A stretch of DNA of 64,000 nucleotides from Turritopsis dohrnii. Taxonomy: Eukaryota > Cnidaria > Hydrozoa > Anthoathecata > Oceaniidae. Shown piece after piece: positions 45,471 to 55,739 of the stretch (positions are counted from its first letter, which is position 1; each line of letters begins with the position of its first letter). The notes under the pieces are model-generated. The model saw only the letters and a list, made by a program, of their open reading frames with translations. It was not told where the DNA came from and ran no database searches. A program made the translations under genes and the position numbers. The stretch spans positions 310,001 through 374,000 of the forward strand of contig BQMF02000265.1 of the NCBI GenBank assembly GCA_027922465.2. The letters are read 5' to 3'.

Positions 45471-46493
45471 TAGTATTATTAGTATTATTATTCACAAATA
45501 TTTATTCAGGACAAGATCAGTTTAAAAAATGTACAATATTTGCATATATATACATAACAACTGTTTTCCGTTCTTGTCCTGAGAAAATGAAAATAAAATA
45601 AAATTCTGCACAATAATCTACATACATATGTATACATAACTGTTTTCTGTTCTTGTCCTGAGAAATGAAAGTAAAATTCAACACGATAAAATTGGAGTGT
45701 GTTCGAAGTTTAGCAAAGTGTGGCATAACTTGACGAAGAATTTGAAGTGAAACGTAAAGTAGTACAAAAAGCAAAGCGAGAAATAAATTGAATTAAATAA
45801 TCAAACTATGAACATTGGGGATATATACAATGAAAATTCCCTGTGATCATAAAAATAAGTGACGTCAAATGCCACTTGCTTTTATACTAATCTTAAAAAA
45901 AGTATCTCTTGCCTCTACGTGGTTTTACACGGTCATAAAGAAGAACTTGACCGTAATCTAATTAAATATATATATATCACTCTCAAGTGTGACACACATT
46001 ACACAATTATTATAATAAGATGAAATATGGCTCAACATTTGGTTTTAGCAGAATGATTTGGTGATTTGGCAGCATGCTAAAAAAAATTATGATCAAGAAT
46101 AATGATCAAGAAAAAGTAAACTCTTTTAGCAGATACTTTTCAACGATAATTCAAGTGTTGAAGGGAAACACACTCTTTAAATTCAGGTACCGTCAATGTT
46201 CCTAATTCTGAACACAAAAAATAAACTTCTTTGATTCGTGTCAAGAAAATATACATCCATAATACTTACCAAATTCACCATAGCTAAATAAAATGTTGTA
46301 TGAAACAGAGCAAAGTAGAGCAATTACCAGCAACATGTGAAGAATGGACCATGAAGAATAATGGCCTACTTATTTCATTGTTTCATTAAAAGTATCCTCC
46401 TCCATTGTGTACTGACCTGCAAAACATTTTTTATTTGCCTTATTTTCTGAACTAACTTTAGTATGTTCTGAATTCATTTTTATTCCACAACTA
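45471..46493. other. No gene recognised; small tandem duplication
   Basis: About 45556-45600 and 45637-45680 share 'aactgtttt', 'cgttcttgtcctgagaaa' and 'tgaaa-taaaa', a roughly 83-bp tandem duplication. A (tat)n run lies near 45463-45490. No gene. Confidence 0.45.
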
Positions 46494-46855
46494 CCGTAAT
46501 GTATCGATTAAACGCCCCCTTCTTTTAAACGCCCCCTTCGAATAGACGCCCCCCTCTAGAGAGGGACGTTTATTAGAGACACACTAATTAAGGCATGTAG
46601 AACTACTACATTGCATTGTTTCAGCCTCAATTTTTTTGTATAAAAATATGGAAATTTGCGATAGACGCCTTTATTGACGAAGATCTTGAAGTTTAATTTT
46701 GTATATTTTTTATCGATGTTTATATTTAGTTTAGAAGAGTTTCACAAAAATTCAGTAGACGCCCCCCTCTTTTAAACACCCCCCTAGAATAGACGCCCCC
46801 CTAAAAATTCAAAAAATTTAATAAATGCCCCGGGCGTCTAATCGAAGCATTATAT
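46494..46855. mobile_element. MITE K-like, copy 2
   Basis: Starts CCGTAATG after TA (46492-46493), has 'aaacgcccccttc' and 'agacgccccc' words at both sides, and ends with 'cgaagcattatatga', a decayed version of 'aagcattatggta'. Same style as 17478-17876 but with different internal sequence. Confidence 0.65.
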
Positions 46856-47816
46856 GACTCTCAAGGCACTAGTCAATTTAGACGTTAAGACGTTATAGTT
46901 TGGTTGACAGTACAGATGCACTGTGTTTTAAGTTTACAGACAGTTGGAATATGTCTTGATTTCCATTCGGAATTAGGAAGACCGCTCAAAATTAGGAACA
47001 TAGATGGTATAGTCGATCGGGGAAAAAAAGCTGCATTTTTTAAAACTTTTTATTTATTAGCATTATGTTTACGGTTAAACAATTCTAACCATGTTAATGT
47101 GAAAGACATGTTACAACAAAACACTGGTATATCTTTTTTTAACAAATTCATGCATCTATTTTGTGGAAAAGTAAGAATAATTATGGTGTTTTTTTATTCT
47201 GAAGATCGGGGAAAAATACCGCAGTAAAGCTTTTTTCACATGCACATAAAATTATACGTAAGCTCAAGAATGTTCATTCATTCTCTCTTTAAGGAAAAGT
47301 TTTCGTGAGGTCTTACAGACGTTCATGAGCCCTTATGACGATTTCCTTAAAAACAAAAAAATTTGGTTTTAAGAAAATCGTCGTAAGCTTCCGTAAGCCT
47401 CAAGAAGAAAAAAACGTTCCAAAAATTAGATCGAGCGTTCGAAATGACATCTTTTGTTTGAAATTACGTCATTTTTTGCTAATGATCTATTTCCAAACGT
47501 TCTAAATGTACATTGTATTTTTTTATTGCAGCAAATTTTAGTGCATGTGAATGAAAATCTCCGTCAAGGCATTTTTTCTTCGTAAAAACTTACGAAAAAA
47601 GGTTATTGATTTACTGTACCACGCAGTTGAAGTGGCAAAACGAAGTCGAGTCTATATGAAGTTGATATTGCAAACAATTTGATGGTGAATTTTGAAATAT
47701 GAAAATCGGAGCAAATATTTTAAATATTAATTGAAAAAAATAGTTGTTAAATAGATGAGAAAGCATATCTAATTAGTTTTTCAAGTATTTCATTACAAAA
47801 CACAAATAAAATCAAG
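46856..47816. other. No gene recognised
   Basis: The frame at 46904-47227 (108 codons) has no motif. Around 47226-47560, 'ttcacatgcac' and 'gtgcatgtgaa' are inverted, as are 'gtaag' and 'cttac' blocks, suggesting a decayed MITE. Confidence 0.35.
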
Positions 47817-48004
47817 TGCGGCTTTTTTCCCCTAAATGTCTATAATTGTCTTTTTTCTTTCTTTTGTATCAACAACTGTGGGAACGTCCTCTCATTCGAA
47901 TGTTCTTTCTTGGGAATCAATCTCCCCAGGGGATATTTGATGTGAGAAAACTTTGTGGCTTTTTTCCCCCAAAGTCTCATTTTTGAGAGGGGAAAAAAGG
48001 CGCA
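47817..48004. mobile_element. Small MITE with 'ggcttttttcccct' inverted ends
   Basis: The left 'tgcggcttttttcccct' and the right 'aggggaaaaaaggcgca' are inverted, with a second internal 'ggcttttttccccc'. No target duplication was resolved. The minus frame inside is a by-product. Confidence 0.6.
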
Positions 48005-48119
48005 TGAATTTCGGTAATACGACATTATGATTATGATGTAATATTTATTGGATCATTTCAAGATGGTGTTGATAGCTATATGTGAAGCGCGGCTTCTATT
48101 GATTTACCTTATCACGGTA

Positions 48120-48420
48120 TCGTCGCTTTAAAACTAAAAGGCCTTAAGTGCATTTTTTTGAAAAATGAGCTAATGGTGGATTCATAATCGTACCATCATT
48201 TTTTAGGTTTAAAAGGCCTTAAGTCCTTAAATTTCACATGTAAAAGGAGTTTATTTACATGTTGGTATAATTGTAAATCTTTGAGGGGAATTAAGTTTTT
48301 GGATGTAAAAAGCTTTAAGTACAGTTAATATAGATCTAAAAAGACTTAAATACGATATTATTGATGTCTTTTTAACATTAATTCTTTTTCAAACTAAAAA
48401 GACTTAAGTCTTAACAGCAG
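48120..48420 (+). repeat. Cluster of 'aaaaggccttaagt' motifs
   Basis: Variants of 'aaaaggccttaagt' or 'aaaaagacttaagtc' occur at about 48137, 48208, 48306, 48339 and 48402. The same motif occurs at 51089 and 51294, on the other side of the gypsy-2 remnant. Confidence 0.65.
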
Positions 48421-48769
48421 TGAAGTATTTAGAGAATTTGGATGAGGGAGACGAGAGAGGCGACGAGAATGGGTCAGACAGAGACCAGTCACGTTTTTGA
48501 TAAGAGTTGTAAATACACGTTTAGTTAGAAGAAACTGATTCTGTTGTGAACAGTGTAGAGTATTGCATGCCCCTGGATTTGTAGCGATGAAAACTGACTT
48601 CAAGAGTAGAGGTAAGCAGCTATTTGTAGAACATTATTGCTTGTTTATGTTCACTGAACACTGTGAGTTTGCAGCACACGAACCACTGCTACGGCCGCAG
48701 ATCGTTTTTTTCTCTCGATTACACAAACAGTTGTTTACATAGCACCACAGTGAGCGGGTTCCTACATTA
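48421..48769. other. Possible leader of gypsy-2; no gene
   Basis: No LTR or primer-binding site was recognised before the gag frame. Sequence composition becomes GC-richer than the surroundings from about 48700. Confidence 0.35.
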
Positions 48770-49490
48770 ATGGGGCAAGAGGTATATACCGCTCTGGGCG
48801 CCTTCAAAATGGGGAAAGAACCAGGACAGACACTGGAAAAATTTGACAAGTATGTTAAGCGTGCCCAGCTGGTGTTCACTACAGCCGATATACAGGAAGA
48901 CAATAAGAAAAAGTCTTTTCTACTGATCTGGGGCGGAGAAGAAATGGTTATGCTATTCAAACATGTAGGCAAAGTAGCGGAAGGCAATACATTTAGACAA
49001 GCAGTCACTGAAATCAAAGACGCTCTCGCAGCACAAATAAACTATACCCGGTATACAAACTATTTTGCAAGATGCTGCAAGGTACACAATCGTTCATGAC
49101 ATGGTACCGGAAGGTAATGGAACCGTCGAAGAGGTGCGGATTCCACAATTACGCCGCAGAAAGCGCTGCGAGGGATGCAATGGTATTGCAGACTGAGAAT
49201 ACGAAATTGAGGAAGAAAGACCTGTCGGAAGGTTGTAGCTAAAATGACTTTGTCAAAGTAGGGTTAGCGATGCAGTCAAGCAGCGCACAGGCGAATAAGA
49301 TGGAGAAAGTTGAGAACGTCAACCAGATCTTCAAATTCAACGATGGCAACCAGAAACATGCAAAGTCCCATTGTGCAACTTCTGCGGATACAACAGAACG
49401 CAGGCTCATGTCAAAGGAAAGTGTCCTGCAAAGGTGAAAGTGTGCAAGAAGTGCAACAAAAAAGGCCACTTTGCTCGATCGAAGGTGTGC
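48770..49490 (+). pseudogene. gag with zinc knuckle, frameshifted (gypsy-2)
   Basis: The frame 48770-49099 has capsid-like helices (KYVKRAQLVFTTADI, SFLLIWGGEEMVMLF). A shifted frame continues with a W-Y-R-K-V and C-G-F-H-N-Y segment to about 49230. After a gap, CKKCNKKGHFARSKVC at about 49443-49490 forms a CCHC-type knuckle with an enlarged final spacing (C-x2-C-x4-H-x6-C). Several frameshifts inactivate it. Confidence 0.75.
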
Positions 49491-49599
49491 TTGGGGGAAG
49501 ATAACAAACGCGAGGGTGCTGAGAGAAGAGAATGACAGCTCGGGTGAACACTCAGATGACAGCATCTGAAGAGTGGAAGTGATAAATATTCAGTGATCC

Positions 49600-50092
49600 A
49601 GAGATCAAGATCAGAGTAGACTGCGGGTGTAAAAAAATTCTAATACCGGAGGGCGTGTTCAAACAAGTGAAAAAGCACACCCCATTGAAGAAAACAAAAG
49701 TGACACTCAGACCATACAGAGTGGATGCAAAGGTCGAAGTGGTGGGGAGAGCTAAAGTTAAAACCACTACGACCGTCGAAATTGCAATAGAGGACTGGAT
49801 TTATGTGGTCCGGGGTTACAAAGCCGAGGCATTATTAGGCTCGCAAGCAGCGAGGAAGCTCAGAGTGCTTACAATCAATCCAGGAGGGTTGGCCAACCAG
49901 ATTGTGACGGAGGAAGACAACCACGCAGAAGATGGTATTATGAAGAATGTCATTCTAGACCCATACAAACACCTGTTCACAAGAATTGGAAAGCACTTTC
50001 CCGTCCAAACAATAAGAGAATTGCATCATCAACTCAATGGATCAAAGATGCAGGACTGGTCAGTCAAGAATTCCATGAACGTTCCCGATTGA
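49600..50092 (+). pseudogene. Protease-like region fused to RT start (gypsy-2)
   Basis: About 49614-49640 reads IRVDCGCKK, a damaged D-S/T-G-type loop with the triad replaced by DCG. It is followed by a beta-rich segment and ALLGSQAARKL, which matches the I-L-G-x-x-x-A-x-x-L end of retropepsins. The frame then enters the spacer before RT (LFTRIGK). It stops at 50090, so a deletion separates it from the RT palm. Confidence 0.55.
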
Positions 50093-50797
50093 GACTTCAA
50101 GGACTTCCAAGAGTAATTCAAATACGGGATGACGTGTTGGTGTATGGAAGGGACAAAGACGAGGATGACAAACACATCGAAGGACTGTTAGGACGACTTA
50201 CAAGCCTGGGAGTAACACTCAGTAGGTTGAAATGTGTGTTCAAGGTGCCTGAGGTCACATTCTTTTGCTACGTATTCAACGTGCACAGTATGAAGCCGGA
50301 TCCTAAAAAAAGTGGAAGTCATCACACAGAAAGCGAAACCGTAAACAGTAATGGAAGTCAAGTCATTCCTCCAAATGTGCCAATACAACCAGCAATTTTT
50401 GTTCAATGACAGGGAAACATACAGTGAGGTCACTGCACCGCTACATAAAATGCTATGAAAGAATGCCCGGTTTGAATGGATGGAACAACGCAACAATGCA
50501 TTCAAGAAGCTTAAGGCAGCTTTAGCCAGCGAGAAAGTACTGGCGCACTGGTTTCAGGGGAGGAAAACCGAGCTGATTTTAGATTGTGGCCTCAAAGGAT
50601 TGGCAGCGACATTATGCCAGCAAGAGCTAGAAACAGGATGCTGGAGGACGGTCAACTACTTCAGCAGGACTCAGTTGAAAGCTGAACAGATCAGATCATC
50701 AGCCATTCGTGTCACTGTACAACAACAAGCAGAAAGCACCGGTTGCATGTGCAGATTTTCAACTTCGAGGTCGAATGACCAGGACACAGCAACCTGA
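50089..50797 (+). pseudogene. RT palm-connection and RNase H fragments (gypsy-2)
   Basis: IQIRDDVLVYG is RT motif C, where the usual Y-x-D-D is read I-R-D-D, followed by the HIEGLLGRL and LSRLKCVF segments of RT. A second frame from 50480 has FKKLKAALASEKVLAHW and LILDCGLKGLAATLCQQ, corresponding to the RT connection and the first RNase H strands with the DCG aspartate. Frame changes and stops between them mean it is not functional. Confidence 0.75.
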
Positions 50798-50810
50798 TCG
50801 ATTAAAACAG

Positions 50811-51073
50811 CAGTCATCCAAAACCGAACAATGATAAAGGTGAAGAAACAGACACAGAGATCCACATCAAGGCCATAATCAAGGATGATTTGCCTGACGC
50901 AATTACCATGAAGATGCTGCAACAAGCAACTAATGAGTTATTTGTGCGAATTCTAGAATGTTCACGTTCCAAATAGATTGTTTCACTGTTTCAAGTGTTC
51001 ACAGAGTTTCTTTTTAATGGGTTCAACATTCCATGTAATATAATTTTCTATATTAAGCCTTGATGCTTCATTT
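50811..51073. other. 3' tail of gypsy-2 remnant; no gene
   Basis: It contains frames without motif and falls back to AT-rich flank at about 50980. Confidence 0.35.
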
Positions 51074-51482
51074 TAAAAAGTTAGCATTAAAAAGCCTTAA
51101 GTCACATTTTCTTCCAAAATTGGCTCAGAAACTCACCATAATAAAAAAAGTGTAACACATTCAAAGTATCCCAGATTACCTCTTTCATTACCAAGAATTT
51201 TTATTTTGTGGCTAATGGCTCAAGAAATATTGCTAAGTCAATTTCTGCTTTTGCTTTTTCTCAAAATAAGAAAAATGCAAAAAAGTTAATGTTAAAAAGC
51301 CTTAAGTCACTTTTCTTTTAAAATCGGCTCGAAAACTCCCTGTATCAAAAGAAGTGTAATATTCAAAGTATCCCAAATTACCTCTTTCATTACCAAGAAT
51401 TTCTATTTTGCAGCTTATGGCTCCAGAAATATTGTTAAGTCAGTTTTTGTTTTTGCTTTTTCTCAAAATAAGGAAAATAGAC
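51074..51482 (+). repeat. 205-bp tandem duplication
   Basis: The block with 'aaaaagccttaagtcac', 'aaagtatccca', 'ttacctctttcattaccaag' and 'tttttctcaaaataag' at about 51074-51278 is repeated at about 51279-51482. The marker AAAAAGCC is at 51089 and 51294, 205 bp apart. Copies differ by many substitutions. Confidence 0.85.
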
Positions 51483-52071
51483 TTTTGTTTTATAGCGACG
51501 ATATATACAGTTGCTGCTCGAAAAGTGGAATTTTCAAAGCACCCAAGAAATGGCTCCACTTAGCGAATGTTCCACTTATCCGAAATTTTTCCAATGAAAG
51601 TTGTGGGAAAAAATTTGGAAACTATAAAAATAAGGGTGGAAAAGGTTCCAGAAGAAGTAAAATAAGACATAGCAAGTTCAATTTGTAAGATTTACTTTTA
51701 TATAGTCACTTAGAACAAAACTTTTCTACTTTTTACTTTTTAGCCTTTGTAGAACAATAGTGAATGAACACTTGTTTTCAGTGACTTTTTAGTTCTTTTT
51801 TGACTAACCTGGACACATTCACGATCAATAAAAGTATTCCATCTTCTTCAACAAATAGGCTTAAGTTTGAAAATCAAGCAAAAGTTATATGGTTGTAATT
51901 TTGCTCAAGGGACCAACAAAATGGATCCACTTTTCTTGGTTTTCAGTTACCTTAATTCCCTTAAAAATTGTGCACCTTTAATTTTCATGGCCTCTATTTT
52001 TTGCGCCGCAAGTTTCCGTACACCAATGTTAATAATCATATTCGGCTCCCTTAAATTTTAATCATCAAAGA

Positions 52072-52368
52072 GTAAGTAAGTAAGTAAGTAAGTAACGGGA
52101 GTTTTTAGTCCTTGGGCTTCCATCCGTAATGGTTGGTTCTTCCGCCCGCCGACTTGCAACTATTAGTTGACTTACCGCCAGAGATACGTATAGCATTGCT
52201 CTAACTTGCCCGAAGGCCAGTGTGCAGTCAGTCGATGGCTCCTGATGGGCTGACACGCTGCTTTTAAAGCGCATCGGAGTGGTGTATTGAGATACAACAT
52301 GACTGGACTCGAACACGGGTCGCAGCGGTCGCACCCAAAGGTACTAACCACTACACCATCGCTGCACT
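52072..52368 (-). mobile_element. tRNA-derived SINE, second family
   Basis: On the minus strand the head (52368 down to about 52295) has an A-box-like GATGGTGTAGTGGTTAGTACC and a B-box-like GTGTTCGAGTCC. About 220 bp of body follows, ending in a (CTTA)n run (AAGTAAGTAAG at 52072-52095 on the + strand). The body does not resemble the SINE at 6.4 kb, so this is a different family, inserted next to the pogo-like transposase fragments. Confidence 0.85.
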
Positions 52369-52396
52369 AAGAAAAGTAAAATACATAAAAGTGATA

Positions 52397-52866
52397 TTAT
52401 ACAGACAGATCAAGTGAAATTTCTTTTTTGAGAATAACACCAGATGATTTCCAACCATTTATTATTAAATCAGGTTTCGATCTGGCATAGCCATAAAACT
52501 GTACCATCCATTTGGCCTGAAGAGATTTTACAATTGACAAGCGTACATTTACCTTGATCTCATGTGCCTTTTTGCCGTTCTTCATTTGCTCGACAATCTT
52601 GTTGGAGTACCAAGCTTGTGCTTTTTGTCACAAAAATTGTTGCTATTCTTGTTAACTGTAAGGTCTTATGGCTGATAATAATTTATCCAGTTGTTTGGTA
52701 CTGGTAGCATCATCCGATTCAATTCACGCACCAAATCTTTGACTTTGTCTGTCCATTGACTCTTGAAGACATTGGAGATTAACAGCCAAGATATATGATT
52801 AATATTCATTGCTTTTCCTTTCTTTTTAACGTATTGGATAAGAATGTGGTTAAGGAGATCGATCAC
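52397..52866 (-). pseudogene. pogo/Tigger-like transposase carboxy part, broken
   Basis: The frame 52866-52666 has FKSQWTDKVKDLV and MLPVPNNWINYYQP, matching the DDE_1 pattern 'F-x-G-Q-x-T-D' then 'V-P-x-N-x-T-x-x-x-Q-P-L-D'. The frame 52585-52397 has VKSLQAKWMVQFYGY and IINGWKSSGV, matching the pogo end 'K-x-L-h-A-K-W-h-x-x-h-Y' then 'G-W-x-x-A/S-G-I'. The two are in different frames and separated by stops. Confidence 0.65.
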
Positions 52867-52900
52867 GTTTTCCCAATGATTAGGAATAACAAGCTGGGAT

Positions 52901-54518
52901 CAATTAGCTGTTATTGTACCAGTGGCTAAAGCTATATATTGTAGCTAAAAACTGCACCAGACTCATTTTAATTACTCTTTCGTTGATCTCTGAAGGTAAC
53001 AAAATGTGTTGCTCTCTTTTTTTATGCGGATGTTCTTTTAATGGTTTTACAAATCCACAAATTGTTGATTCCAAAACCCTATACTTTTTAGCTGTTGGGA
53101 GGATACCACTGACAATAGCCTTTTGGCCGCTTGATAGTGGAGTTCTGCATCATTTCTTTTATAAGATGAAGTTCTAAAAAAGAATAATACTTGTTTGGAC
53201 TGGCTTGATTGCATAAAAGTTTACAAACAGAACAAGATAGATTTTGTTTGTATAGCAGTAGAAGTTTTTTTAACCGAAAAGCTTCTGATATTATATTTTA
53301 ACTTGTTTGGTTTTTAATCTTTCAGTTTTTGTTATCTCCTGTAATTGACTCTTATTTTATCCCTGAAAATTTATTCGGTAAAAAGTGTTAAAGTTCTAGA
53401 GTCAAATCATTCACAACAAACTTTTCAAAACAAGGTATATAAAACTCTAAGCAAATTTTAATACCTTTTTGTACCGATTGGGAAGTTTGAGGCAATAAAA
53501 ATTGTTTTCTTTATCATCTGCAAGAGCGTGAATAACTTCATTTGTTTCTTTTGTTGTTAAATTCGCTTCAGCAGAAGCGATATCTTATCAATATACCTTT
53601 TGTTGACCGCTCCAAATCAATTTCACTCATTTCTTTCAGAGCCGACTCTTGAGGTTTAATGGGCACAGGTAAATATTTGGATGTGTTGGTTACACGTTCA
53701 TTAACGATATCTTCAGTGTCATCATAAAGCAGTTTGAGATGTCCAGCCAGGAGTTATGAAACTAGTTTTGACCCTGCCAGACAACTTCATTCAAAACATC
53801 AGGCTGGCGTTTGTAAAAATCTGGTCCTGTTAATTACTAGCTATAGCTCTCTCTGGCCTGATCTTTGAAACACCCGGTCAGACATTTTGAACATCCAGCC
53901 AGACATCCAGACGTCAAAAAGTCCAGCTGGGAGTCTTTAATATATATTTTTCAGACTTAACAGCAGCAGTAAGCATATATACAAGCAACAGCAACCCATT
54001 ATAAGCGTTTTCATCTCGTCCAGGGTGGTTTAGAAATTCCATGTTTATTGACACTCTTGGATGCCATTGCCAAAGAAAAGCACATTGTTTGAAGCAAAAA
54101 ACACATAGGCGCAGGAAATTATAATTCTCGGTACATTGAACAAGAAAGAGAATGTCTATGATTAATTTGTTTTATTGTTCTGATTATTGCGGCTTTGATA
54201 ACAAGTGTGTCTATGTGTAACGAAAATGTTACTTTAACAATCAAATAATTCATTCTTGTTTGTCAAGCAAGTTTCTTTATTACATTTGATAGAAGTGTAA
54301 TTCTTAACGTTTTTATAGAAGTTATAAGGGTTTTTTAAAATGAAAAGGATTATCATAACAATATTGTTTTCTATATTTAAGAGCGTTTTTTTTAATAGTC
54401 TTATTTTTGACACTTTTTCTTCTTCTATACAAATACTTCATTGAGTAATCTCCGTAATTAAAAGTAGACATTCAATTTTTGAATTATTTCTGTGTTTAAC
54501 TGTTTCTCATTATTAGTT
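52901..54518. other. Upstream region of the sulfotransferase gene; no gene resolved
   Basis: About 53730-53940 has several 'ccagccag' and 'ccagacatcc' words, probably a decayed repeat. Any 5' exon or promoter of the sulfotransferase gene would lie here, but I cannot identify one. Confidence 0.35.
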
Positions 54519-55739
54519 ATGTTTCTATTTTTAGGATTTTCAGCATCGGCAAAAAGACCAACAAAAACTGGAATAAACTTCAACTTGTTCACTACACAAA
54601 GTCCTGAAAACCATTTGCATGAGACTGATGAAGTAACTGCAAAAGAACTAGACGACTTTCACAACTCACAAAGAGATGACCTAAGTGAAGGCAATTCAGA
54701 TCAAGAAGATCTGAAATTTAATAAGAAAAATAATTTTGATGATTTAAAAGCAGATGTTAGTCAATTGATACTGAACATTGGGGATAAATTTATTCAAAAA
54801 CGCAAAGAATCGTTATCTGAAGAAGATGAAGTTGTTAAAGAGAAACCAGAAACTGAAATGATTACTGACACAAACGAATTTAGTAACAAGAGAAATATCC
54901 TTGTGAAGGAACATGCCGTTTCAAGTTCTTCAAGAGAAGAGTTTCGACATACTGGCTCATTAATCCGAAGATATCCTCAAGTTATAATAGGTGGAGCAAA
55001 GAAATGTGGAACGCGTGCATTACTATCATTCCTTGGAAAGCATCCCGCCGTTCGATCAGCAGGAAGGGAAATGCATTTTTTTGATAAAAACTACGAGAAG
55101 GGTCTCGAATGGTATTTAGAGCAAATGCCTCAATCCTACGAAAATGAAATAACTATTGAAAAGACACCAGCTTATTTTGTTCAAAGAAGTGTACCAGAAC
55201 GTATTTATGCATTCAATAAGGATGTAAAACTGATATTTATTTTTCGGGAGCCTGTAATCCGAGTAGTCTCTGATTATACTCAAGGAGTATACAATAAAAA
55301 GGAGCAGAGGGATTTTGAGAAAATCATCTATAAAAAATCACAACCTGGTGTCATAAATCCTAACAATTCTAAAATAGACGTTGGTCGCTATTATGTGCAT
55401 TTAAAAAGATGGCTAAATTATTTTCCTATGAAGCAAATGCATCTAGTAAATGGCGACGAATTCATCAAGAATCCTGTTCCTGGTATAATTGCTGTACAGA
55501 AGTTTCTTAACATATCACCATGGCTGAACGAAAAGTCATTTGTTTATAATGAAACCAAAGGTTTTTATTGTCTCAAAAGAAATCCAGCAGACAAATCTGG
55601 GGGTTGCTTAGGCGAAACTAAGGGACGAAAACATGTCGAAGTCGATCAACAGCATTTACAAGACTTAACTGAATTTTACAAACCTTATAATAAAAAGTTT
55701 TTTGAGTTAATAGAAAAGGATTATGGATGGCCTACGTAA
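54519..55739 (+). CDS. HS3ST: Heparan sulfate glucosamine 3-O-sulfotransferase (main exon)
   Basis: A Golgi type II enzyme moving sulfate from PAPS to the 3-OH of glucosamine in heparan sulfate. Residue numbers use the ATG at 54519 (406 aa). An acidic, low-complexity stem occupies about residues 20-145. The sulfotransferase domain follows: 5'-phosphosulfate loop GGAKKCGTRAL (158-168; vertebrates have G-V-R-K-G-G-T-R-A-L, so Cys163 is unusual), catalytic-base region REMHFFD with Glu184, 3'-phosphate site FREPVIRVVSDY with Arg243 and Ser251, GFYCL and GGCLGE giving the conserved disulfide Cys351-Cys363, and the ending KGRKH with a final aromatic segment. All family landmarks are intact with no frameshift. 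The start is doubtful: the ATG sits in a T-rich tract and 'ctatttttag' ending at 54534 looks like a splice acceptor, so the signal anchor may come from an upstream exon. Confidence 0.95.
   Translation: MFLFLGFSASAKRPTKTGINFNLFTTQSPENHLHETDEVTAKELDDFHNSQRDDLSEGNSDQEDLKFNKKNNFDDLKADVSQLILNIGDKFIQKRKESLSEEDEVVKEKPETEMITDTNEFSNKRNILVKEHAVSSSSREEFRHTGSLIRRYPQVIIGGAKKCGTRALLSFLGKHPAVRSAGREMHFFDKNYEKGLEWYLEQMPQSYENEITIEKTPAYFVQRSVPERIYAFNKDVKLIFIFREPVIRVVSDYTQGVYNKKEQRDFEKIIYKKSQPGVINPNNSKIDVGRYYVHLKRWLNYFPMKQMHLVNGDEFIKNPVPGIIAVQKFLNISPWLNEKSFVYNETKGFYCLKRNPADKSGGCLGETKGRKHVEVDQQHLQDLTEFYKPYNKKFFELIEKDYGWPT
54525..54534 (+). other. Probable splice acceptor at the sulfotransferase exon
   Basis: A pyrimidine-rich tract ends in 'ctatttttag' directly before codons for the GFSASAKRP segment. 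The only in-frame ATG (54519) lies inside this tract and gives a very short hydrophobic leader, which is weak for a type II Golgi enzyme. Confidence 0.5.

Larger units (their letters stand above)
48770..50810 (+). mobile_element. Degraded Ty3/gypsy element (gypsy-2)
   Basis: Gag, zinc knuckle, protease-like, RT and RNase H fragments follow each other on the + strand with repeated frame changes and a large deletion in RT. No LTRs and no integrase were found. The GC content is clearly above the flanks. Confidence 0.82.
51505..52900 (-). mobile_element. Second pogo/Tigger-like remnant, interrupted by a SINE
   Basis: The left part has 'tacagttgctgctcgaaaagtgg' and 'ccacttatccgaa', typical of pogo-class ends (TA then CAG). 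Minus-strand frames at 52866-52666 and 52585-52397 carry transposase-like sequence. The right terminus was not found, so the element is truncated or its end has decayed. Confidence 0.6.
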
